In this document: positions 7,946-16,902 of the stretch, one piece after another
How the letters are laid out: every line of letters begins with the position of its first letter
Numbering within the stretch: position 1 is the first letter of the stretch
Translations under genes and position numbers: made by a program
The notes under the pieces: generated by a model
What the model was told of the DNA's origin: nothing
Databases searched by the model: none
Seen by the model: the letters and a program-made list of their open reading frames with translations, nothing else
NCBI GenBank assembly: GCA_025934255.1
Contig: JAICYJ010000017.1
Span: 1-51,655 of the forward strand
DNA: 51,655 nucleotides
Direction of reading: 5' to 3'
Origin: Thermoleophilia bacterium
Lineage (GTDB): Bacteria > Actinomycetota > Thermoleophilia > Gaiellales > JAICJC01

Positions 7946-8039
7946 CCCCGGCGACCTGCATCTCACCCCGTTCGAACGATGCGCCAGGACCGCTTTCGGG
8001 CATTCTCGTGGGTCTCGAAGAACGAACACGGGAGGGGCT

Positions 8040-8885
8040 GTGCCGGACGACGAACAGATGCAGCAGGAGGCCGCCGCGCCGTGGCGGCCGAGCGCGCGGC
8101 TGGAGGCGATGTGGCAGCGCGACGTGATCGGGCCGCTGGACGACTTCCAGGATCCCTCGCAGGAGTGGAGGCGGTTGTTCTCGGAGCTGCTCGGGACCTT
8201 CTTTCTTGTGCTGGTGGCGTGTGGCGGGGGCGTGATGGGCGAGGCCTTCCCAAACACGATCAGCCGCACCGCTGCCGTCTCCGCGCCCGGGTTGATGGTG
8301 CTCGGAATCATCCTGTTCATGGGCAAGGTGTCCGGTGCCCATCTCAATCCGGCGGTGAGCGTGGCCTTCTCGCTGCGCGGCGACTTCCCGTGGCGGCGCG
8401 TCCCCGGCTACATCGTCGCCCAGCTGGTCGGCGCCTCGCTTGCGGCGTGGTTCGCGCAGAGCGTGATCAACGCCTCGGCCGTCGTCGGCTCCAACTATCC
8501 GGCATCCGGGTACACGTCCACCGACGCGTTCCTGATGGAGGCGGTGCTGACGCTGGGCCTGGTCAGCGTGATCCTGGGGACGGCTTCCGGGGCCCAGAAC
8601 CTGGGCGTGTTCGGCGCGCTCGGTGTCGGCGGGTACATCATCCTGGCCGGGCTGTGGGGCAGCCCCATCTCGGGCGCGTCCATGAACCCGGCCAGAACGT
8701 TTGGGCCGGACCTGGTGGGCGGGAACTTCACCGACTACTGGGTGTACGTCGCGGGGCCGCTGGTGGGGGCCGGTCTGGCCGTCGCCGCCGCGTACGTGCT
8801 GCGAGGCCCGGGCGGCGGACTGGCAGGATCCGGTGCCGCGCAGGGCGATCTCTTCACGGAGGCCCACCGGCCCGACAGGGCATAG
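8040..8885 (+). CDS. Aquaporin / MIP-family channel
   Basis: A 281-residue inner-membrane channel with six helices and two half-helices carrying the NPA boxes: HLNPAVSVAF (NPA at 103-105) and SMNPARTFGP (NPA at 216-218). Arg219 is the selectivity-filter arginine. The sequence looks nearer to water-selective aquaporins than to glycerol facilitators, because there is no GLP-type Asp after the second NPA. An unusually long charged N-terminus of about 45 residues precedes helix 1. The start is GTG 8040, preceded by GGAGGGG. A CGTTCGAACG palindrome lies at 7969-7978 in the upstream gap. Confidence 0.92.
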   Translation: MPDDEQMQQEAAAPWRPSARLEAMWQRDVIGPLDDFQDPSQEWRRLFSELLGTFFLVLVACGGGVMGEAFPNTISRTAAVSAPGLMVLGIILFMGKVSGAHLNPAVSVAFSLRGDFPWRRVPGYIVAQLVGASLAAWFAQSVINASAVVGSNYPASGYTSTDAFLMEAVLTLGLVSVILGTASGAQNLGVFGALGVGGYIILAGLWGSPISGASMNPARTFGPDLVGGNFTDYWVYVAGPLVGAGLAVAAAYVLRGPGGGLAGSGAAQGDLFTEAHRPDRA

Positions 8886-8888
8886 CCA

Positions 8889-9986
8889 TCACCGCGGGTT
8901 CGCCCGCGACAGCACGTCCGCGTAGAGCGCTGCCACCTCCTCCGGGGCGAGCCGCAGCGTGGCGTCGCCGACCGTCACCTCATGGCGCTGCACGGAGGGC
9001 GACGTGGTGGGATCGGGATCGCCGAACAGGAACACCTTCCGCTCCTCCGCGACCTCGAGGGCGGCGTCGGCAGGGCGCTCGCGGTCGCCTCGCAGGAGGA
9101 TGTGGAACATCGGCGTCTGAGGAGGGTCGGGCACGACCTCGATGCCCTCGACCGAGCCCAGCGCGCCCGCCAGGGCGCGCGCGTGCTCGACGTACGCCGG
9201 AATCCGCTCGAGACGCTGGTCGAGCGACAGCTCCGCGGAGACGACGAAGGGGTGCATCGTCACCAGGTTTCCGCCGTGCCGGCGCTGCCACACGCGGGCC
9301 TCGGCCACGAACTCGGCGTCGCCCGCCAGCGCCGCCCCGGCCAGCGCGTCGAGATCCTTGTAGAACGAGACGTAGACGCTGTCGAACAGGCCGGCGATCT
9401 CCGCGTGGCCACGCTCGTAGAACGGCCCAGTCTGCCAGAGGCGGGCGCCGTCGAGATGCAACGCGATCCCGCGCGCCCGCGCCCAGCCGGTCTGCGCCAC
9501 GAGATCGTCCCACGGCGGCAGCAGGCCGCCGATCTCGCGCTGGGGCAGCTCGAGCAGCAGCGCCGCGACCGGCTCGTGGATCCCCTCCAGGTCGCCGAGC
9601 GTGATCAGGCGGTTGGGGTCGCCGACCAGTCGGCCGTGCAGCCCGTGCAGCATCTGGTAGCCCTTCTGCTCGTGGATCTCGAGGTGGCAGGTGGGATGGA
9701 AGGCGACCGTGCGGGTGCCCCGGCGATCGCTCCAGATGCGCAGCGCGATCTGCTGCGCCATCGTGCCGCTGGGCATGAACACCGCGGCCTCCGCGCCCAG
9801 CATCTCGGCGATGCGGGCTTCCAGCCGCTCGATGCGCTGGCCGGAGCCGTAGACGTCCGCCCGCTCGTCCGCGCCCGTCGCGTCTGCGAGCTCCGATAGC
9901 CGCTCTCGCATCGAACGGCCGTGCCAGGCGTTCACAAAACGCTCTGCGCCGCTGATCGCGGCCTGGATGCGGGCGTCGTCGGGCAT
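8889..9986 (-). CDS. Threonine aldolase / beta-eliminating lyase-like PLP enzyme
   Basis: A 365-residue fold-type I PLP enzyme like low-specificity threonine aldolase, which cleaves beta-hydroxy amino acids to glycine and an aldehyde. Visible elements are FMPSGTMAQQIAL (cofactor phosphate region), HLDGARLWQ (PLP-contacting Asp) and VSFYKDLDALAG, whose Lys should form the Schiff base. I chose ATG 9986; an in-frame GTG at 10004 would add six residues and neither has a good Shine-Dalgarno. It converges on the aquaporin gene with a 3-nt gap. Confidence 0.87.
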   Translation of the reverse strand: MPDDARIQAAISGAERFVNAWHGRSMRERLSELADATGADERADVYGSGQRIERLEARIAEMLGAEAAVFMPSGTMAQQIALRIWSDRRGTRTVAFHPTCHLEIHEQKGYQMLHGLHGRLVGDPNRLITLGDLEGIHEPVAALLLELPQREIGGLLPPWDDLVAQTGWARARGIALHLDGARLWQTGPFYERGHAEIAGLFDSVYVSFYKDLDALAGAALAGDAEFVAEARVWQRRHGGNLVTMHPFVVSAELSLDQRLERIPAYVEHARALAGALGSVEGIEVVPDPPQTPMFHILLRGDRERPADAALEVAEERKVFLFGDPDPTTSPSVQRHEVTVGDATLRLAPEEVAALYADVLSRANPR

Positions 9987-10021
9987 GGCGGCTGGTTGTA
10001 TCACGTCGCCCGCCCGGGCCC

Positions 10022-10052
10022 TAGTATCCGCCGCATGGCTGCCACCACGTGA
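10022..10052 (+). promoter_or_regulatory. Probable leaderless start with 5-codon leader ORF
   Basis: TAGTAT (10022-10027) stands 7 nt before an ATG at 10035 that opens a five-codon frame (MAATT) ending in TGA 10050-10052. That stop overlaps the GTG start of the next gene (GTGA at 10049-10052). This would give leaderless initiation followed by translational coupling. The alternative is that the short frame is chance and GTG 10049 is reached directly. Confidence 0.35.
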
Positions 10053-10726
10053 TCGACGCTGTTGGTCACGTCCTGTTCTTCGCGCTCGCCGCGGCTGCCA
10101 GCCCGCTCACGCTGACCGCGACGCTGGTCGTCCTGCGGAGCAGGCACCCGCGTGCGAACGGCATCGCCTTCCTCAGCGGGTTCCTGCTGGGAACGACGAT
10201 CGCCTGCGGTCTCGGCCTCGCCATCGGTCAGGCCGCCGTCGACCGCCTCGACTCGCACGAGACGTTCGAAGAGGTTGTAACGCTTCTGCTGGGTGCCGCG
10301 CTGCTGGTGGTCGGGCTGCGGGCGCAGCACGCGTCACCGCGACCGCAGCCTCAGGGAGGCCGTGCGAGTGCGATCCTGGCGGGGCTCGCGAACGTCCGGC
10401 CGGCCGCCGCGTTCTCGATGGCGGGGCTGCTCGGCTTCGGGGGGCCGAAGCGGCTCGTGCTCACATTCCTCGCCATGGCATCGGTCAGCGATGCGGGCCT
10501 CGGCGACGTCGCGGACGTGACGCTGGTCGTCGTCTACATCGCGGTCGCCACCGCGCTCGCGTCCGTGCCTGTCGGCATCGTGATCGTCGCGGGCGAGCGT
10601 GCCGCCGGGCTGCTCGCCCGTGGCCACTCCTGGCTGACCGGGCACGAGCTGTGGCTGCGCGTGTGGCTCTCCACGGGGATCGGCCTCGTGCTGGTTGTGG
10701 ATGGCCTGGTGCGGCTCGTGCGTTAG
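10049..10726 (+). CDS. GAP-family (Sap/LysE-like) membrane protein
   Basis: A 225-residue protein with about six hydrophobic helices. It starts FFALAAAASPLTLTATLVVL, has GIAFLSGFLLGTTIACGLGL, and then a second triplet of helices after a polar linker (about residues 92-105). It resembles the actinobacterial GAP family, whose mycobacterial members help export or display glycopeptidolipids and sulfolipid. By analogy it may move a lipid or small polar molecule; there is no direct evidence. It converges on the methyltransferase gene. Confidence 0.7.
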   Translation: MIDAVGHVLFFALAAAASPLTLTATLVVLRSRHPRANGIAFLSGFLLGTTIACGLGLAIGQAAVDRLDSHETFEEVVTLLLGAALLVVGLRAQHASPRPQPQGGRASAILAGLANVRPAAAFSMAGLLGFGGPKRLVLTFLAMASVSDAGLGDVADVTLVVVYIAVATALASVPVGIVIVAGERAAGLLARGHSWLTGHELWLRVWLSTGIGLVLVVDGLVRLVR

Positions 10727-10743
10727 TCGGGGGCCGCCTGCGT

Positions 10744-11529
10744 TTACACGCCGGCCGCGCTCCCGATCGAAGGCCTCTCAGCCACGATCGCGAACTTGCG
10801 GACGCGTCCCGTCTCCAGCCACTCGCTCCACAGCCGGTGGGCGGCGATCAGATCGTCCAGCGCCTGGCGCCCGATCTGCGCGGCGACGGCCGTCGCGTCG
10901 GCCGGGAACGCGTCGATCAGCGAGTCCGCCGTGGCGCGGTGGGACAGGCTCCAGTCCTCCTGCCAGCGCACCACCAGCCCGGCCCGCTGCAGCAGCGCGC
11001 GCATCTCCTCCAGCGGGGTCAGCCAGACGGTGTCGGCGTCGGGCATGCGTGCGCGCTCCGGGCCGGTCAGCGGCTGCCCCTCCTCGATGGTGAACGCGAA
11101 CCGCCCGCCGGACGCGAGCGCTCCCGAGATCGCATCGAGCAGTGGCCGCTTGTCGGCGAAGGCGAGCATCGTCTCGAACAGGAGCACCACCTCGAACCTG
11201 CCACGAGGGAGCGGCGGCACCCTCGCCACCTCGAAGCGGCAGGGCAGGCCGTCGCAGCGGGCGCGTGCGATGTCGATCGCGCTCGCGCTGTAGTCGACTC
11301 CCAGATAGCGGCAGCCCAGCTCCCGCGTGATGAGCCGCCCCGGCCCGGCCACTCCGCAGCAGAGGTCGAGCACGGACACCCCGCCGGAGATGCCGGCCCG
11401 CTCCGCCAGCGTGCGGATCTCCCCGGCGCGCATGAAGCTCTCCTGCTCGACGTACTCGCCCGGGGCGTAGGCCGACTGCCTGGCTCGCAGCAGGGCTTCG
11501 ACGAACGGAACGCGCTCGTCCTGCCTCAC
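10744..11529 (-). CDS. Class I SAM-dependent methyltransferase
   Basis: A 261-residue cytoplasmic methyltransferase. Motif I is VLDLCCGVAGPGRLI (about residues 52-66), followed by the ribose-binding acid in YLGVDYSASAID and motif IV around VVLLFETMLAF. The start is GTG 11529, with GGAG 6 nt upstream in GGAGCTGTCGTG. The substrate is unknown. It is divergent, by 66 bp, from the phosphatidyltransferase fusion gene, so it may belong to the same lipid pathway. Confidence 0.85.
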   Translation of the reverse strand: MRQDERVPFVEALLRARQSAYAPGEYVEQESFMRAGEIRTLAERAGISGGVSVLDLCCGVAGPGRLITRELGCRYLGVDYSASAIDIARARCDGLPCRFEVARVPPLPRGRFEVVLLFETMLAFADKRPLLDAISGALASGGRFAFTIEEGQPLTGPERARMPDADTVWLTPLEEMRALLQRAGLVVRWQEDWSLSHRATADSLIDAFPADATAVAAQIGRQALDDLIAAHRLWSEWLETGRVRKFAIVAERPSIGSAAGV

Positions 11530-11595
11530 GACAGCTCCCCACGGTCGGCCGTCCGAAAGAACCGATTCACCCCATCCACGGTACCTTCCTTTCGT

Positions 11596-13983
11596 ATGTT
11601 CGAGTACCGAGGCACGCTGCGGTCGGCTCAGGGTGGCCCGCTGATCGGGCTGGCCGCCCAGGTGCTGCTGCTGACGGCGCTCGCGGCGACCGTCGGCCTC
11701 GGTCCCGCCGGGTGGCTCGTGGGACTGGCCTGCGGCCTGGCCATGGACGCCGCGCTGGCGCACAACCTGCTCCGCAACCGCTCGGAACGGATCGGCCCGG
11801 CCGGGTGGGTGACGCTCGTGCGGGCGACGCTGGCCGTCGGCGTCGCGGCGCTGGCCGCAGACTCGCTCGGCAGCTCCGCGCAGACCGCGCCCCTGGTGGC
11901 GCTCGCGGCCGCCGCGCTGGCGCTCGACTACGTCGACGGATACGTCGCGCGGCGCACCGGTACGGAGTCGACGCTTGGCGCGCGCTGGGACGGCGAGGTC
12001 GACGCGTTCCTGATCCTCGTGCTCGCCGTCTACGTCGCTCCCTCAGCCGGCGTGTGGGTGCTCCTGATCGGTGTCGCACGCTATGCGTTCCTGGTCGCCG
12101 GGTGGCTGGTCGGGTGGATGCGCGCGCCGCTGCCCCGGCGCGACTGGCGCAAGGTGGTCGCGGCGACGCAGGGCGTCACGTTGACGATCGCGGCAGCCGG
12201 CGTGCTCCCGATCGCCCTCACCCGCGCCGGCCTCGCCGCCGCGCTCGCCCTGCTGGCCGAGTCGTTCGGCCGCGACGTCTGGTGGCTGTGGAGCCACCGG
12301 TCGGCGTCCGGCCCCCAGACGGCGGTGCCCGAGCGGAATGCCGCTGGGGATGCCGGACACGGACGCGTCCGCGTGGCGATCTCCGTCGTGCTCACGCTGC
12401 TTGCGCTCCTGTTCGTCTGGGCCGCACTTGTCGCGCCTGACCAGCCGGGCCACTTCACACCCCGTGCGTTTGTGAGGCTCCCGCTGGAGGGAGTGATCGT
12501 GATCGCCCTGGCGCTGCTGCTGCCCGCTCCCGCCCGGCGCCTCCTGGCCTGGGTGGTGGGGCCGGCGATCGGCCTGCTGATCGTCGTGAAGGTGCTCGAC
12601 TACGGCTTCTTCACCGCCTTCGACCGGCCGTTCAACCCCGCCGAGGACTGGAGCTACCGCCACATCGGGATCGAGACGCTGCGCCAGTCGATCGGCCGCA
12701 CCAGCGCGAACCTGGTCCTCGCCGGGGCGGCGCTGGCGGTGGTCGCCGCGTTCGTGCTGCCGACGCTCGCGATGCTTCGCCTGAACCGGGTCGTCTCCAG
12801 CCATCGACGGGTATCGCTCAAGGCCGTCACGGCGCTCAGCCTGATCTGGGTGCTGTTCTGGGCGCTGGGTGCGCAGCTCGTCTCCGGCGCGCACATCGCC
12901 TCCACGAGCGCAGCCGACCTGGCCGTCACCGAGGTGCGCACGGTGCAGGCCGACATCCACGATCGAGCGGTCTTCGCCGCCGAGCTCCGCCGCGACCCCT
13001 ATGGCAATACGCCGGGCGACCGGCTGCTGACCGGCCTGCGCGGTAAGGACGTCCTGCTCGTGTTCGTCGAGAGCTACGGCCAGGTCGCGGTGCAGGGATC
13101 CTCCTTCTCCCCGAAGGTCGACAGCGTGCTCGCCGAGGGGACGAAGCAGCTGCAGTCCGCGGGCTTCGGCGCCCGCAGCGGCTGGCTGACCTCATCGACG
13201 TTCGGCGGCATCAGCTGGCTGGCCCACTCCACGATGCAGTCGGGGCTCTGGATCGACAACCCGAGCCGCTACGACCAGCTCGTGGCGAGCAACCGCATGA
13301 CGCTCAGCACCGCCTTCAAACGCGCCGGGTGGCGGACCGTCGCCGACGTGCCGTCGGACAACCGCTACTGGCCGCAGGGATCGTCGTTCTACCACTACGA
13401 CAAGGTCTACAACCGGCTGAACGTCGGATACCACGGTCCCACCTACGCCTATGCCTCGATGCCCGATCAGTTCGTCTACCTGGCCCTGCAGCGGCTCGAG
13501 CTGGGCAGGACCGGCCGTCCGCCGCTGTTCGCCGAGGTCGACCTGGTGTCAAGCCATGAGCCATGGACGCAGGTGCCGCCGCTGATCGGCTGGAACCGCG
13601 TCGGCGACGGCTCGGTCTTCTACAAGCTGCCGGTCGACATGAGCGGTCAAACCGACGGCCCCTGGGCTGGGTATGGGCACTCGGTCGAGTACACGATGAG
13701 CACGCTGTTCTCGTTCGTGCAGCACTACGCGCGCAAGAACCTGGTGATGGTCGTGCTGGGCGACCACCAGCCGGCCACGACGGTCAGCGGGCTGGACGCC
13801 AGCCACGACGTGCCGATCTCGATCATCGCCCACGACCCGTCGGTGCTGCAGCGGATCCGCGGGTGGGGCTGGGTGGACGGCATGCGCCCCAGCCCGCAGG
13901 CGCCGGTGTGGCCCATGAGCGCGTTCCGCGACCGCTTCCTGGGCGCCTTCGGCCCGCAACCGGCGACCCCGGGATCGTCGTGA
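11596..13983 (+). CDS. CDP-alcohol phosphatidyltransferase fused to sulfatase/LTA-synthase-like domain
   Basis: A 795-residue integral membrane protein with two catalytic halves. The N-terminal half (about 1-240) has the complete CDP-alcohol phosphotransferase signature D111-x2-D114-G115-x2-A118-R119-x8-G128-x3-D132-x3-D136. It should swap CMP on a CDP-alcohol for another alcohol. A second helical bundle (about 260-430) leads to an outward-facing alkaline-phosphatase-superfamily domain (about 480-785), with LLVFVESYG as first metal site, STFGGISWLAHSTMQSG as likely nucleophile region and VVLGDHQP as later metal site. This half could transfer or hydrolyse a phospho- or sulfo-group. The start is ATG 11596 with TACCTT 8 nt upstream. 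It overlaps the acyltransferase gene by GTGA. Confidence 0.85.
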   Translation: MFEYRGTLRSAQGGPLIGLAAQVLLLTALAATVGLGPAGWLVGLACGLAMDAALAHNLLRNRSERIGPAGWVTLVRATLAVGVAALAADSLGSSAQTAPLVALAAAALALDYVDGYVARRTGTESTLGARWDGEVDAFLILVLAVYVAPSAGVWVLLIGVARYAFLVAGWLVGWMRAPLPRRDWRKVVAATQGVTLTIAAAGVLPIALTRAGLAAALALLAESFGRDVWWLWSHRSASGPQTAVPERNAAGDAGHGRVRVAISVVLTLLALLFVWAALVAPDQPGHFTPRAFVRLPLEGVIVIALALLLPAPARRLLAWVVGPAIGLLIVVKVLDYGFFTAFDRPFNPAEDWSYRHIGIETLRQSIGRTSANLVLAGAALAVVAAFVLPTLAMLRLNRVVSSHRRVSLKAVTALSLIWVLFWALGAQLVSGAHIASTSAADLAVTEVRTVQADIHDRAVFAAELRRDPYGNTPGDRLLTGLRGKDVLLVFVESYGQVAVQGSSFSPKVDSVLAEGTKQLQSAGFGARSGWLTSSTFGGISWLAHSTMQSGLWIDNPSRYDQLVASNRMTLSTAFKRAGWRTVADVPSDNRYWPQGSSFYHYDKVYNRLNVGYHGPTYAYASMPDQFVYLALQRLELGRTGRPPLFAEVDLVSSHEPWTQVPPLIGWNRVGDGSVFYKLPVDMSGQTDGPWAGYGHSVEYTMSTLFSFVQHYARKNLVMVVLGDHQPATTVSGLDASHDVPISIIAHDPSVLQRIRGWGWVDGMRPSPQAPVWPMSAFRDRFLGAFGPQPATPGSS

Positions 13984-15275
13984 CCGCGTCCGCGGTGCTC
14001 GAGCAGCTGCCCGCCGCCGCCCCGGCGCCCGAGGTTGCCGATGCCCCGCCGCGGCGGCTGGCGGGGCTGGACGGCGTCCGCGGCCTGGCCGCGCTGTTCG
14101 TGGTGGTGAATCACGTGTTCCTGCGGGCGTTCCCCGGCTACCCCGTGGACAAGGCGCCGTTCTGGGCCGCCTGGTTCATCTACGGGCGGTTCGCGGTGGT
14201 CGTGTTCATCGTGCTGTCCGGCTTCTCGCTGGCCCTGTCGCCGGCCCGCCACGGCTGGCGGCTGGACGGGGTGTCCCGGTTTGCCCGCCGGCGGGCCTGG
14301 CGCATCCTGCCGCCGTACTGGGCCGCCCTCCTGTTCAGCCTGGCGGTTGCCTGGCTGCTCGTCCGGCCGCCGGGCCAGGGCGTGCCCGGCTCCAGCTCGG
14401 TCATCGTCAACGGCCTGCTGGTGCAGAACCTGGTCGCGGCCCCCAGCCCCAACCGAGCGTTCTGGTCGATCGCCGTCGAGGCCCAGCTGTACATCCTGTT
14501 CCCGCTGCTGCTGCTGATGGTGCGCCGCCGCGGCGCGGTGGTCATGGTCGCCGCGGTGACGCTGGCCGTGGCGATGGTGGGGATCGTCGGCCCGCACGTC
14601 TCCCACCTCGACGTGTTGGTGGTCCAGTCGGCGCCCGACCTGGCCGCGTTGTTCGCGGTCGGCATCCTGGCGGCAGGCATCGTGGGCGCGAGTGCGGCTC
14701 ACAGGTCGTGGCCGTGGGCGTGGCTCGCGCTGGCCGCGGCGGCGCCCGTGCTCGTGACGATCTGGTGGCAGGGCTCGGTATGGACGCTCGACCACCTGTT
14801 CTGGGTCGACCTCACGCTGGGCCCCGCCGTCGCCTGCCTGCTGGCGGCCCTCGCCACGGGTCATCCGGCCCCGCTGCTGCGCCTGCTGGACGCGCGGCCG
14901 ATGCGCAACCTGGGCCTGTCGTCCTACAGCCTGTACCTGACCCACGGCCCGATCGTGGTGGTCGTGTACGAGCTGATCGTGGCCGGCCGCATCCGCCAGG
15001 GTGCTCCGGCCTTCCTCGTCACGCTTGCCCTGGCGCTGCCGCTGACGATCGTGTTCGCGCGCGCCTTCGCCGCGGTCTTCGAGACCCCGTTCCGGCGGCA
15101 CCGCAGCTGGGCGTCGCTGCGGCGCCGGCCTGACCGGTCAGTCGTCGCGGAACCGCGGCGAGAGGGCGTAGCGCAGCAGCACCACGTCGCCGATCTGGCG
15201 GACGTCGGCGAGCTTCGCCCGCTGGCCGGGGTTCCAGGGGAAGTGGCCGTCGCGCACGAATCTGGGAGCCTGTGA
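13980..15275 (+). CDS. Acyltransferase-3 family membrane O-acyltransferase
   Basis: A 431-residue protein with about ten transmembrane helices of the OafA/NodX-type acyltransferase-3 family, which acylates sugars or lipids. Signatures are LAGLDGVRGLAALFVVVNH near residues 29-47 with the catalytic-type His, SRFARRRAWRILPPYW, and FWSIAVEAQLYILFPLLL. It starts at GTG 13980, overlapping the fusion-gene stop. The recognisable domain ends near SWASLRRRP (about 15135). The last 46 codons run antisense through the end of the RibD-like gene and look like read-through sequence, not conserved protein. Confidence 0.88.
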   Translation: MTASAVLEQLPAAAPAPEVADAPPRRLAGLDGVRGLAALFVVVNHVFLRAFPGYPVDKAPFWAAWFIYGRFAVVVFIVLSGFSLALSPARHGWRLDGVSRFARRRAWRILPPYWAALLFSLAVAWLLVRPPGQGVPGSSSVIVNGLLVQNLVAAPSPNRAFWSIAVEAQLYILFPLLLLMVRRRGAVVMVAAVTLAVAMVGIVGPHVSHLDVLVVQSAPDLAALFAVGILAAGIVGASAAHRSWPWAWLALAAAAPVLVTIWWQGSVWTLDHLFWVDLTLGPAVACLLAALATGHPAPLLRLLDARPMRNLGLSSYSLYLTHGPIVVVVYELIVAGRIRQGAPAFLVTLALALPLTIVFARAFAAVFETPFRRHRSWASLRRRPDRSVVAEPRREGVAQQHHVADLADVGELRPLAGVPGEVAVAHESGSL

Positions 15276-15827
15276 GTCGCCCACGAACATCGGGGCGATG
15301 ACAAGCTGCAGCTCGTCGACGAGGTCGTCGGTCAGAAACTGCGTGTGCACCTTGCCGCCGCCCTCGACCATCAGCCGCTCCACGCCCCGCGCCGCGAGGT
15401 CGGTGCTGAGCTTGCGCATCTCCACGGTGTTGCCGCCGTCGACGACGGTCGCGCGCGGCTCCAGCCGTGCCCGGGCATCGGTCACGCGCGGGCTGGCGCA
15501 GTAGACGATCTTCTCGGCGTCGCCGGTGGTGAAGAAGGCGGCCCCGGCGTCGAGCTCGGCGCGCCGGGTCACCGTCACCTTCATGGGAGACGGCGCCAGC
15601 CCGCGGGCCGTCCGCTCGTCCCGGCGGGCCTGCGAACGCACCAGCAGCCGCGGGTTGTCGAGCCTGACGGTGTTTGCACCGACCAGGATCGCGTCGCAGG
15701 ACGCGCGGACGGCGTCGACCCGGTCGAAGTCGGCGTCGTTCGACAGCAGCAGGCGCGACACCGGGCTGCCGATGTAGCCGTCGATCGACACGCTGCAGCT
15801 GAGCAGGGTGTACGGGCGGTCAGGCAT
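15138..15827 (-). CDS. RibD-type pyrimidine reductase family protein
   Basis: A 229-residue NADPH-dependent reductase of the RibD C-terminal/DHFR fold. It shows SVSIDGYIGSP, AILVGANTVRLDNPRL (about residues 47-62), VDGGNTVEMRKL and the strong nucleotide-binding site LMVEGGGKVHTQFL. These fit reductases acting on the ribosylamino-pyrimidine made from GTP. The fused deaminase domain of riboflavin RibD is absent. It is the last gene of a six-gene coupled operon and overlaps the preceding gene by 8 nt. With the pterin-synthase-fold protein upstream, it suggests a GTP-derived heterocycle. Confidence 0.87.
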   Translation of the reverse strand: MPDRPYTLLSCSVSIDGYIGSPVSRLLLSNDADFDRVDAVRASCDAILVGANTVRLDNPRLLVRSQARRDERTARGLAPSPMKVTVTRRAELDAGAAFFTTGDAEKIVYCASPRVTDARARLEPRATVVDGGNTVEMRKLSTDLAARGVERLMVEGGGKVHTQFLTDDLVDELQLVIAPMFVGDSQAPRFVRDGHFPWNPGQRAKLADVRQIGDVVLLRYALSPRFRDD

Positions 15828-16902
15828 CCGCGGCTCCCCCCGATCGGTTGACGACCCTGATCCGAGCGGGGAGCGGCTCGCCCAGAACAGCAGGGCGGCC
15901 GCGACGGAGCCACACCGCGACCAGGACGACCGCCCCCGGCAGGCTGGCGACCAGCACCATCACGCCGTACACGACCGCGGTTGCGACGCCCTGTCCGGCA
16001 CCCAGGCCGGCAGCGCCGAACACCCACGCCGTCGCCCCCTCGCGCGGCCCCCAGCCGGCGACGCTGGGCAGCACCATGGCCATCATCGCGAGCAGCGCCA
16101 GCGGCAGCATCCGCGAGAGCGGCGCGGCGGTGCCGGCGGTGCGCGCGGCGATCACGAGCGTGACCGCGTGGCCGATGACGACGACCGCGGAGGCGAGCAC
16201 GATCGCCGGCAGCGCCCGCCGTGTCAGCAGCCCGTCGCGGACGTCGCCGGCCACCGCGCCGCGCAGGCGCGCCCAGCGCGAGCTGCCGCCACGAGGTCGC
16301 ACCCGGCCCGCGAGCACCACGCCGATCACCGTCGCCGCCAGCACGACCGCCACCAGCGGCATCGACGACCGCACGGGCGACGGCAGCGCCAGCAGCACGG
16401 CGACGGTGATGACGACCTGCACGACCTGCCCGGCGGCGCGCTCCCATGCGACGGCCCGCAGCCCGCGGCCGACGTCGTCCACGTCGCGCCCGTGGCTGAC
16501 GCCGCGGTGAACGTCGCCGACGACCCCGCCCGGGAGCGTGAGGTTGAGGAACAGCGACCGGTAGTACGCGGCGACGGCGGCCGGCAGCGACAGGCGGACG
16601 CCGAGGCCGCGCGCCACGATCGTCCACCGCCAGGCACAGCAGAGTGTGGTCACCAGGCCGATGGCCGCCGCGGCAGCCAGCGCCCGGCCGTCCACCGCGC
16701 GGACGCCGTCGAGGAACGGTCCCGCGCCCAGCCGCCAGACGACGACGGCGAGGGTCATGGCCGCGCCCGCAGGGCGCGCCCAGCGCCACAGTGACCTGCT
16801 CCATGCTGTTCCCGAAATGCTCGAGGCTCCTCCCGGCTGGTCGCTTCGTCTAGCGATACGCACACCGGCGGCGACCGGGTTGCTCAGGGCCATGGTGGTC
16901 AC
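15820..16902 (-). CDS. Lysylphosphatidylglycerol-synthase-like (UPF0104) membrane protein
   Basis: A 360-residue polytopic membrane protein resembling the transmembrane half of lysylphosphatidylglycerol synthases, without the soluble aminoacyltransferase domain. Characteristic are WRWTIVARGLGVRLS, AAYYRSLFLNLTLPGGVVGD (about residues 128-147) and the VAWERAAGQ segment. Stand-alone members are often found with lipid glycosyltransferases and are thought to translocate lipids. The start is GTG 16902, overlapping the methyltransferase stop (GTGA). Confidence 0.83.
   Translation of the reverse strand: MTTMALSNPVAAGVRIARRSDQPGGASSISGTAWSRSLWRWARPAGAAMTLAVVVWRLGAGPFLDGVRAVDGRALAAAAAIGLVTTLCCAWRWTIVARGLGVRLSLPAAVAAYYRSLFLNLTLPGGVVGDVHRGVSHGRDVDDVGRGLRAVAWERAAGQVVQVVITVAVLLALPSPVRSSMPLVAVVLAATVIGVVLAGRVRPRGGSSRWARLRGAVAGDVRDGLLTRRALPAIVLASAVVVIGHAVTLVIAARTAGTAAPLSRMLPLALLAMMAMVLPSVAGWGPREGATAWVFGAAGLGAGQGVATAVVYGVMVLVASLPGAVVLVAVWLRRGRPAVLGEPLPARIRVVNRSGGAADA

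Noticed and set aside
9967..11595. Upstream in-frame extension of the phosphatidyltransferase/sulfatase protein
   Set aside because: The extension runs through the GAP-family gene and antisense to the methyltransferase, has low-complexity sequence, and the family fold begins at ATG 11596.
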